From Lachnospiraceae bacterium (GTDB lineage: Bacteria; Bacillota; Clostridia; Lachnospirales; Lachnospiraceae): a stretch of 32,570 nt of DNA. Below the pieces are notes generated by a model. That model worked only from the letters and a program-made list of their open reading frames with translations. It searched no databases and had not been told where the DNA came from. This document shows positions 23,064 to 29,954 of this stretch, one piece after another; the first letter of the stretch is position 1, and each line of letters opens with the position of its first letter. The translations under genes and the position numbers were made by a program. The stretch is from the NCBI GenBank assembly GCA_021202335.1, contig JAJQDE010000047.1, forward strand, positions 1-32,570, written 5' to 3'.

Positions 23064-23759
23064 ATGGAAAATATTTTTAAGGGGTTATTTGACACACAGG
23101 CAACAGATGTGATAGCGCTTTCGGATTTTATGATTTGCATTATCAGCTCGCTTGTTATAGGATTTATAATAGCATTGATGTATATGTACAAAAATGAGTA
23201 TTCCAAAAGCTTTATTGTCACGCTCGCAACCTTGCCTGCAATCGTATGCGTGATAATTATGATGGTGAACGGAAATGTGGGGGCAGGAGTCGCGGTTGCG
23301 GGCGCGTTCAGTCTGGTGCGGTTCAGGTCTCTTCCGGGCACGGCAAGGGAAATCGGAGTTATTTTTCTTGCGATGGGCACGGGGCTGATTACGGGAATGG
23401 GTTACATAGCTTACGGATTTGTGTTTGAGATTGTCCTGGGGGCTGTGAGTATGCTTTATTCTCAGGCAGGGTTTGGAGATAAAAAGCAGACCGGGCGCAA
23501 GCGGACCATGAGGATTACCATTCCGGAGGATTTGGATTACACGGAGATTTTCGACGATATTTTTGAGCGGTACACAGAGGATAATGAGCTTGTAAACGTA
23601 AAGACTACCAATATGGGAAGCCTTTTCAGGCTGACCTATAATGTAACCTTAAAGGACAGCGGCATGGAAAAGGCGTTGATTGACGATATACGGTGCAGGA
23701 ACGGTAATCTGGAGATTGTGGCTTCAATGCAGGAAACCGCCGCACCGGCTGAACTATAA
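23064..23759 (+). CDS. DUF4956 membrane protein, polyphosphate polymerase partner
   Basis: The protein has 231 residues, starting 21 bp after the VTC gene. The N-terminal ~145 residues carry about four membrane helices (IISSLVIGFIIALMYMY; FIVTLATLPAIVCVIIMM; VIFLAMGTGLITGMGYIAYG). They enclose the family signature GAFSLVRFRSLPGTAREI. The C-terminal ~80 residues are a cytosolic alpha/beta domain. DUF4956 proteins regularly accompany bacterial VTC polymerases and are thought to form the membrane platform or conduit; the biochemical role is not established. A palindromic repeat overlaps the stop codon. Confidence 0.85.
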   Translation: MENIFKGLFDTQATDVIALSDFMICIISSLVIGFIIALMYMYKNEYSKSFIVTLATLPAIVCVIIMMVNGNVGAGVAVAGAFSLVRFRSLPGTAREIGVIFLAMGTGLITGMGYIAYGFVFEIVLGAVSMLYSQAGFGDKKQTGRKRTMRITIPEDLDYTEIFDDIFERYTEDNELVNVKTTNMGSLFRLTYNVTLKDSGMEKALIDDIRCRNGNLEIVASMQETAAPAEL

Positions 23760-23804
23760 TGAACGCAGTGCCTGCGTTCATCAGCAAGTTTCTTCGAAAC
23801 TTGC
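23757..23804 (+). repeat. Modular palindrome, family 3 copy A
   Basis: ATGAACGCA-GTGCC-TGCGTTCAT (23759-23781) followed by GCAAGTTTC-TTC-GAAACTTGC (23784-23804). It begins on the stop codon of the DUF4956 gene. The same two hairpins recur in reverse order and orientation at 32516-32561, and the similarity continues to TGCGCAAA. Confidence 0.85.
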
Positions 23805-23862
23805 GGTATGCGCAAAGAGCGGCGGAGTATAAAATATAGTAAAATCGAGGAGAGGGAAGGAT

Positions 23863-25644
23863 ATGAAGAAAAGATATGGTTCGATTGCGATATTGCTGGC
23901 GGCAAGTCTGATTTTGGCGGCATGCTCCTCTTCAAGCGAGGCTGCGCAGACAGAGAGCGGCGAGGAAAGTACGCTTATAAGCAGTGAATATACGCAGAGC
24001 AGCAGCGCCGCGACGGCGCAGAGCGCAACATCTATTGACGTGGAAAATGTTTTCTCAAACCGCGACCTGAGCGGCGAGTATGACGCGGACGAGTGCGAAA
24101 CGATTACGCTGAGCGACAGCGGAGTGTCTGCTTCGGGCAGCGGGGTGACAACCGATGGCAGCACTGTGACGATTACCGCAGAAGGGACATATATTATAGA
24201 AGGTTCTCTGTCAGACGGTATGATTATCGTGGATGCGGATAAGTCGGAAAAGGTTCAGCTCGTACTGAACGGAGTGAGTATTACAAGCGCTTCTTCGGCG
24301 CCGATTTATGTAAAGCAGGCGGATAAGGTATTTATAACGCTTGCGGATGGCACTGTAAATACGCTCACAAACGGCGGTGAGTTTGTGGCAATCGACGACA
24401 ACAATATTGACGCGGTGATTTTTTCCAAGGACGATCTGACACTGAACGGAACCGGCAAGCTTACAATTACATCTCCCGCAGGGCATGGGATTGTTTCAAA
24501 GGATGAGCTTGTGATCACAAATGGAGCATACACGATTACTGCGGCTTCTCAGGGGCTTTCCGGGAAAGAGATTGTGGCAATTGCAAACGGAAGCTTTAAC
24601 ATTACGGCAGGAAAGGACGCCATTCATTCCTTTGACGATGATGACAGCACGGTGGGCTGTGTGTACATTGAGGACGGGAGCTTTAACCTTGCGGCAGAGA
24701 GCGATGGCATCAGCGCCATGAATGAGATTTGCATTTCGGGAGGCAGCCTGACCGTTACGGAGTCATATGAGGGAATTGAGGCGTGCGTTATCAATATCAG
24801 CGGCGGCACAATTGATATTACCTCGTCGGACGACGGCTTGAACGCGACCGACAAGCGCACGGATTCACAATCCGGCTCGGGCGGCTTTGGGGGCGGCAAC
24901 GACACTCAGGAGGACGCCTGTGTCAATATCTCGGGCGGCGTTATCTCCATTAACGCGCAGGGCGACGGGATTGACTCGAACGGCTATATAAGCGTGAGCG
25001 GCGGCGAGCTTTATATCGCGGGTTCTACAAACAGCAGCGATGGCGCGCTGGATTATGGTCTGTTGGCTGAGGTAAGCGGAGGAATTGTGGTTGCGGCGGG
25101 ACAAAGCGGCATGGCGATGAATTTCGGCAGCAGCTCGACGCAGGGTTCAATTCTTGTGAACACGCAGACGCAGCAGAGCGCGGGAACAACGATTGCGCTT
25201 ATGGACAGCGACGGCACGCAGCTATTGTCCCTGACGGCCAAAAAGAGCTATAATTCCGTTGTGATAAGCTGCCCTGAAATTGAGGACGGCGGCACCTATA
25301 CCGTAAAAACAGGCGACGATGAAACGCAGGTGACAATGGACGGACTTATTTACGGAAACGGCTCCGGCATGGGCGGCATGGGCGGAGGCGGCTTCGGTGG
25401 CGGAGGCCGCGGCGGAATGAGGGGGCAAAACGCCCCGGATGACAGTGGTGAAAAGCCTGACGGTGAGGCTCCAAACGGCGAAAATCCCGGAGGTGAGGCT
25501 CCGAATGGAGAAAGACCTGACGGGGAAGCTCCTAATGGTGAAAAGCCTGACGGTGAGGCTCCGAACGGGCAAATGCCGGGCGGTGGCGGACCGGGCGGCG
25601 GTCGCGGTGGAATGATGCAAAAAGGAGCAGAAGGCGAATCATGA
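23863..25644 (+). CDS. Secreted lipoprotein with carbohydrate-binding (DUF4353-like) beta-helix and Pro/Gly tail
   Basis: The protein has 593 residues. GGAGAGGGAAGGA precedes ATG 23863. A lipoprotein signal peptide ends in LAAC with Cys21 as the lipidation site. A Ser/Glu-rich linker follows, then residues ~75-480 form a right-handed beta-helix of the carbohydrate-binding DUF4353 type with repeating units such as DDLTLNGTGKLTITSPAGHG and ISGGSLTVTESYEGIEA. From ~500 on the protein is low complexity: a Gly/Met-rich stretch and four copies of a ten-residue unit GEKPDGEAPN. It should sit on the outer face of the membrane. It replaces the CotH protein that often follows VTC and DUF4956 genes, so it may bind or display the polymer or sense the envelope. 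Its stop overlaps the next ATG. Confidence 0.82.
   Translation: MKKRYGSIAILLAASLILAACSSSSEAAQTESGEESTLISSEYTQSSSAATAQSATSIDVENVFSNRDLSGEYDADECETITLSDSGVSASGSGVTTDGSTVTITAEGTYIIEGSLSDGMIIVDADKSEKVQLVLNGVSITSASSAPIYVKQADKVFITLADGTVNTLTNGGEFVAIDDNNIDAVIFSKDDLTLNGTGKLTITSPAGHGIVSKDELVITNGAYTITAASQGLSGKEIVAIANGSFNITAGKDAIHSFDDDDSTVGCVYIEDGSFNLAAESDGISAMNEICISGGSLTVTESYEGIEACVINISGGTIDITSSDDGLNATDKRTDSQSGSGGFGGGNDTQEDACVNISGGVISINAQGDGIDSNGYISVSGGELYIAGSTNSSDGALDYGLLAEVSGGIVVAAGQSGMAMNFGSSSTQGSILVNTQTQQSAGTTIALMDSDGTQLLSLTAKKSYNSVVISCPEIEDGGTYTVKTGDDETQVTMDGLIYGNGSGMGGMGGGGFGGGGRGGMRGQNAPDDSGEKPDGEAPNGENPGGEAPNGERPDGEAPNGEKPDGEAPNGQMPGGGGPGGGRGGMMQKGAEGES
25447..25566 (+). repeat. 30-bp tandem repeat, four units
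   Basis: Four in-frame 30-bp units within the lipoprotein gene, each coding for GE[KNR]P[DG]GEAPN. The units differ mostly at third positions, so the repeat is not very recent. It is flanked on the left by a Gly-coding stretch. Confidence 0.8.
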
Positions 25645-26321
25645 GACTTTTACTTGCAGAGGATGAGAAATCTCTTTCAAAAGCGGTTGTGACCATTTAA
25701 AAAAAGAATAATTATACCGTGGACGCTGCCTATGACGGAATTGAAGCGCTGGAATACATTGAAGCGAATGAGTACGACGGAATTATTTTGGACGTGATGA
25801 TGCCGCGCCTTGACGGCATCAGCGTGCTCAAGGAAATGCGCTCGCAGGGCAGGAGCACTCCCGTTTTGATGCTTACCGCAAGGGCGGAGGTCGAGGATAA
25901 GGTGCTGGGGCTTGACAGCGGCGCAAACGATTATCTTACTAAGCCGTTTGCGGCAAAGGAGCTTTTGGCGCGCATAAGGGCAATGACGAGGAGCCTGACG
26001 GGTACGGTGCAGACAGATGCAAAGCTGAGCTTTGGGAACATCACGCTTGACGGAGCTACCTTTGAGCTGTCCTCGCCGTCGGGAAGCTTTACGCTTGCCA
26101 ACAAGGAATATCAGATGCTTGAGATGTTCATGCGCAATCCGAGGCAGATACTTTCCGCAGAGCAGCTTACGGATAAAATTTGGGGCTTTGAGTCAAACGC
26201 TGAGAGCAATGTCGTATGGACTTATATTTCCTATCTGCGAAAGAAGCTTGCGGCGTTAAAGGCTGACGTGGAGATTAAGGCGCGGCGCAATGCCGGCTAC
26301 TATATTGACAATAAGGGATAA
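25641..26321 (+). pseudogene. OmpR-family response regulator interrupted by an in-frame stop
   Basis: From ATG 25641, overlapping the lipoprotein stop (ATGA), the frame reads MRLLLAEDEKSLSKAVVTI, then TAA at codon 20 (25698-25700), then KKNNYTVDAAYDGIEALE and a complete regulator of 226 codons. The frame is unchanged across the stop, and TTA (Leu) to TAA is a single change. The receiver has its phospho-acceptor at Asp51 (IILDVMMP), LMLTAR and KPF; a winged-helix domain follows (NKEYQMLEMFMRNP, SNVVWTYISYLRKKL). A downstream GTG at 25719 could restart translation, but would omit the first strand and the acidic pocket (Glu7-Asp8). It may be a real mutation, a sequence error or an inactive regulator. 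It pairs with the kinase 28 bp downstream. Confidence 0.8.
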
Positions 26322-26349
26322 AAAACATTTTGCAGGAATGGGGATTAAT

Positions 26350-27717
26350 ATGATAAGCAGGCTTCGCAAAAAATTCATCATTCTTTCAGCCGTGTCCCTT
26401 CTGCTGCTGCTTTTTGTGATAGTGGTGTCAAGCAGCGTCCTCACATATATTGAGCTGGTGGAGAATGCGGATATGGTGCTGTCGCTGATTGCGGACAGCT
26501 CGCAAAGACAAAACAATACAGTGGAGTTTACAAAGCCCTTTGACGATGAAAAAAAGCCGTCGGGAGAAAACGCTCCGAAGCCGTCGGATACAGACGACCA
26601 ACCGGAGCCATTGCCGGATGCGTCTGAGGACGGCGGCAAACCTCCGCAGATGAGGGAGCCGGCCGGGAAAAGCGGGATTTTCGGCAATAAGCAGCTTTCA
26701 CTGGAAACAATGTATGAGTCCCGCTTTTTCACGGAGATTGTGTCGTCTGACGGGGAGATTACGGATATCAACACGGATAACATTATCACAATCGATGAGC
26801 AGGATGCGGAAGAATATGCCGCTTTGGCGATTGGAAGAACGAGTGCGAGCGGCTTTGTGGGAACGCTGCGGTATTTGAAGCAGGAAAACGAAAACGACAC
26901 ATATGTCATATTTTTGGACTGCGGGAGAACCGTGTCGACCTACAAGCGCTCCATAATAATTAACTGTGTGATTTCTCTTGCGGGATTTTTGGTGAGCATG
27001 ATTGTCATTGTGATATTTTCAGGGAAAATTATGCGTCCTGTTTTGGAAAGCTACGAAAAGCAAAAGCAGTTTATTTCCGTTGCCGGACATGAGCTGAAAA
27101 CGCCTGTGACGATTATTGACGCGGACGCGGAGGTGCTTTCCATGGAGCTTGAGGAGGAAAACGAATGGCTTTCAGATATCCGCAGCCAGACAAAGCGTAT
27201 GGCGGTTCTGACAAACGATTTGCTTAATCTTTCGCGCATGGACGAAAACAGGGAACAGTTTACGATGATTGAGTTTCCGATTTCGGATGTGGTGGGTGAA
27301 ACGGTGCAGTCCTTCCAAACGCTTGCGCACACGAAGGATAGGGAGCTTCACGCAGACATTGCGCCGATGCTTTCATACACGGGAGATGAGAAGGCAATAC
27401 GGCAGATAACGGGTATACTTTTGGACAATGCAATCAAATACTCAACCTCAAAGGATATCGAGCTTAAAATGACAAAAAAGGGGCACAATATTATCCTTAC
27501 GGTAAAAAATTCCGCAGAGCCATTGAGGGACGAGCAGCTTCATCAGCTTTTTGACCGATTTTACCGCACGGAGCAGTCGCGCAACTCCGAAAAGGGTGGT
27601 TACGGTCTGGGGCTTTCCATCGCTAAGGCGATGGTGGAGGCGCACAAGGGAAAGATTAGCGCGACTGCCCCCGCAGACGGGTACGTGCAGATAACGGTAA
27701 CGCTCAAGTGCTCTTAA
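26350..27717 (+). CDS. Sensor histidine kinase of the polyphosphate operon
   Basis: The protein has 455 residues. ATG 26350 is preceded by GGAATGGGG; the longer frame from 26290 overlaps the regulator gene. TM1 is at 8-34 and TM2 at 201-224. The extracellular part has an unusual Pro/Lys/Asp/Glu-rich segment at ~61-108 before a folded stretch. There is no clear HAMP. The H-box is AGHELKTPV with phospho-His247. The ATPase domain has the N-box LLDNAIKYS near 358 and the G-box GGYGLGLSIAKA near 416-427. It should phosphorylate the regulator encoded upstream. Its end lies only 16 bp from the end of the convergent kinase gene, with no hairpin between them. Confidence 0.88.
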   Translation: MISRLRKKFIILSAVSLLLLLFVIVVSSSVLTYIELVENADMVLSLIADSSQRQNNTVEFTKPFDDEKKPSGENAPKPSDTDDQPEPLPDASEDGGKPPQMREPAGKSGIFGNKQLSLETMYESRFFTEIVSSDGEITDINTDNIITIDEQDAEEYAALAIGRTSASGFVGTLRYLKQENENDTYVIFLDCGRTVSTYKRSIIINCVISLAGFLVSMIVIVIFSGKIMRPVLESYEKQKQFISVAGHELKTPVTIIDADAEVLSMELEEENEWLSDIRSQTKRMAVLTNDLLNLSRMDENREQFTMIEFPISDVVGETVQSFQTLAHTKDRELHADIAPMLSYTGDEKAIRQITGILLDNAIKYSTSKDIELKMTKKGHNIILTVKNSAEPLRDEQLHQLFDRFYRTEQSRNSEKGGYGLGLSIAKAMVEAHKGKISATAPADGYVQITVTLKCS

Positions 27718-27733
27718 TATTGGCAGCCGGGCG

Positions 27734-29146
27734 TCATTTATCGCACTTTTCGAGAGTGAAGATAAACTCCGTGCCTACCCCCTCCGTGCTGATTACGTTG
27801 ATATTTTCATTGTGCGACCTGATGATTTCCCTTGTGATGGAAAGCCCGAGCCCGGTTCCGCGCTTATCCTTTCCGCGGGAGAGGTCGGTCTTGTAAAAGC
27901 GGTTCCAAATCAGCTTAAGACTGTCCGCGGGGATGCCGATGCCGTTGTCCTTGACGGACACAAAGAGCTTGTTGGACTTTTCCGTTGTTTCTATTTTTAT
28001 GGACGAGTTTTTGTGGCTGAATTTAATGGCATTGTCCACAAGGTTGTATAGCACCTGCTGGATTTTCACCATATCGGCATTCACAAACATTTCATCTCCC
28101 GTGAGAACAAGCTCTATGGAAATAAGCTTTTGGCGGCAGGTTCCCTCAAAGGAGGCTGCCGTGTTTTTGATTATACGGTTGATGTCAAAGTCAGTGCGGT
28201 CCAGTATCATTCCCCTGGTGTTTAGGTTGTTTAGGGTGAGGAGCGAGTTTGTGAGCTTGGTGAGTCTGTCCGTTTCGTTCAGCACCACGCGGAGATATTT
28301 CTCATGCTGCTCGGGTGGAATGGTGCCGTCGAGCATTGCCTCAAGATAGCCGCGCATGGAAGTGAGCGGAGAGCGGAAGTCGTGTGAAATATTCGCCACA
28401 AGCCGCTTTTGGTTGTCCTCGCCCTTTGCGACCTCGCTTGCCATATACGCCAGGGACGCGGCAAGATAGCCTATTTCGTCCTCGCTGTCGACCTGAAATT
28501 CATAGCGGAAATTTCCTGCCGCATACTGCTCCGTGGCGTGCGTGATTTTGCGCAGCGGAAGATACACCATTTCCGTAAAAAACAGCAGTATGATGAGCGA
28601 CAGCAGAAACAGAATGACGAGCGTTATATACGATATGTTCAAAAGCGAGTCGCAGGAGCGTTTAAGCTCCTGCATTGATGTGTGTATGATTACGTAGCCC
28701 TTTACCTTGTATTGCGAGGTAATCGGCGCGAACGCGGAAATCATTTCCTCGTCAAACATACCCCAAAAGTTTCCCACCGTGTAGAAGGAATCGCCTGTGA
28801 TGGTGGGGCTGAAATTTGGGATGGTGATGGTGTTTTCTATGTCGGGCGTGGAGCTTGAGTCCAGCACAATCAGCCCGGACGGGTTCAAAATCCAGATTGA
28901 CGCGTCGACGAAGGTACCGATTGACTCTATCTGACGCCACACGGACTCAAGCGTTATCTCGCTGTTGTAGAGGTCGGCGGCGTATGAATCGGCAATCAGG
29001 AGCGCTTCCTTATATAAAGTGTCCGCGCGCTCACGCTTCATGTGCTCAAGCGTCATGCTTGACGTAATGGTCGCGACTACGATAAAGCCAAAAAATGCAA
29101 AGATAAAATATGCAAGTACAAATTTCAGATACAGTGTCCGTTTCAT
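27734..29146 (-). CDS. Sensor histidine kinase linked to mutS2
   Basis: The protein has 470 residues. TM1 is at ~8-29 and TM2 at ~172-194, with a ~140-residue extracellular sensor of sCache/PAS-like character (IWILNPSGLIVLDS; VKGYVIIHTSM). HAMP is at ~195-247. The H-box is ANISHDFRSPLTSMRGY with phospho-His255. ATPase motifs are NLVDNAIKFS, DNGIGIP and GTGLGLSITREI. It resembles WalK/PhoR-like kinases of Firmicutes. It is downstream of an OmpR-type regulator on the same strand; a palindromic repeat lies in the gap between the two genes. Confidence 0.9.
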   Translation of the reverse strand: MKRTLYLKFVLAYFIFAFFGFIVVATITSSMTLEHMKRERADTLYKEALLIADSYAADLYNSEITLESVWRQIESIGTFVDASIWILNPSGLIVLDSSSTPDIENTITIPNFSPTITGDSFYTVGNFWGMFDEEMISAFAPITSQYKVKGYVIIHTSMQELKRSCDSLLNISYITLVILFLLSLIILLFFTEMVYLPLRKITHATEQYAAGNFRYEFQVDSEDEIGYLAASLAYMASEVAKGEDNQKRLVANISHDFRSPLTSMRGYLEAMLDGTIPPEQHEKYLRVVLNETDRLTKLTNSLLTLNNLNTRGMILDRTDFDINRIIKNTAASFEGTCRQKLISIELVLTGDEMFVNADMVKIQQVLYNLVDNAIKFSHKNSSIKIETTEKSNKLFVSVKDNGIGIPADSLKLIWNRFYKTDLSRGKDKRGTGLGLSITREIIRSHNENINVISTEGVGTEFIFTLEKCDK

Positions 29147-29172
29147 ATTAATCCCCCATTTTTGTTCAAACT

Positions 29173-29239
29173 CGCGAATTTAGAATGAGCATAGCTCATG
29201 CTAAATTTGCCGTGTGAAAAATTTATTTTTCACACTAAT
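29173..29239 (-). repeat. Modular palindrome, family 2 copy B
   Basis: GTGTGAAAAAT-TT-ATTTTTCACAC (29212-29235) and an imperfect hairpin CGAATTTAGAATGAGC / GCTCATGCTAAATTTG (29174-29209). Reverse complement of the block at 17481-17526. It overlaps the stop codon of the response regulator and separates it from its kinase gene. Confidence 0.8.
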
Positions 29240-29936
29240 CCCTTACCTCAAATTTATATCCGATGCCCCAAATCGTGGCAATCCGCCATCCGTCGTGGTC
29301 TTTTATTTTCTCGCGCAGACGCTTGATATGTACGTCCACGGTGCGGGTATCGCCAATGTACTCATAGCCCCAGATTTGAGCTAAAAGCTGCTCCCTCGTA
29401 AACACATGGTTGGGCGAGGCGGCAAGAAAATACAGCAGCTCAAGCTCTTTGGGCGGCATTTCCACGTTTTTCCCATTGTATATGACGGAGTAATTGGTCA
29501 GATTGACCGTCAGGTTGGGATAGCTTACCTGCTTTGCGCCTGAGGCAGGCGCAGAGGGCGCCGTATTCTTATAGCGGCGCAGCACGGCTTTCACGCGTGC
29601 CACAAGCTCCTTAGTGTCAAAGGGCTTTTCGAGGTAATCGTCGGCGCCAAGCTCAAGCCCGAGCACCTTGTCGAAAACCTCGCCCTTTGCGGAAAGCATG
29701 ATAATCGGAGTCTGCGATTTTTGGCGCACCTCGCGGCACACCTGGTATCCGTCAATGCCGGGCAGCATCAGGTCGAGCAAAATCAGGTCGGGCGCAAAAT
29801 CCACAGCCGCCTTCAGCGCGGATTCGCCGTCATACACAATCCTTGTTTCGAAGCATTCCTTTGTCATATAAAGCGAAATAAGCTCCGCAATGTTTTCGTC
29901 GTCGTCAACAATTAAAATTTTCTGTTTGTTTGCCAT
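29235..29936 (-). CDS. OmpR-family response regulator
   Basis: The protein has 233 residues. GAAGGAGA precedes ATG 29936. The receiver has the acidic pocket VDDDEN (11-13), phospho-acceptor Asp55 (LILLDLMLPG), MLSAKG and LEKPFD. After a Pro/Ala/Ser linker comes a winged-helix DNA-binding domain with PPKELELLYFLA, TREQLLAQIWGYEY and TVDVHIKRLREKI. All catalytic residues are intact, in contrast to the regulator at 25641. It starts 18 bp after the mutS2 stop and is followed by the kinase gene, forming one transcription unit. Its targets are unknown; it is the only intact OmpR-type regulator in the window. Confidence 0.92.
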   Translation of the reverse strand: MANKQKILIVDDDENIAELISLYMTKECFETRIVYDGESALKAAVDFAPDLILLDLMLPGIDGYQVCREVRQKSQTPIIMLSAKGEVFDKVLGLELGADDYLEKPFDTKELVARVKAVLRRYKNTAPSAPASGAKQVSYPNLTVNLTNYSVIYNGKNVEMPPKELELLYFLAASPNHVFTREQLLAQIWGYEYIGDTRTVDVHIKRLREKIKDHDGWRIATIWGIGYKFEVRD

Positions 29937-29954
29937 GTATAATCTCCTTCTTTT

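Noticed and set aside
25689-25712. Programmed frameshifting at T3A7 in the response regulator
   Set aside because: The frame is the same on both sides of the stop, so a single shift would not restore it; a point change is simpler.
28071-28078. Another minus-strand GCCGATAT (sigma-D -10 match)
   Set aside because: It lies inside the kinase coding region, has no TAAA-like -35 at 15-16 bp, and leads to no gene start.
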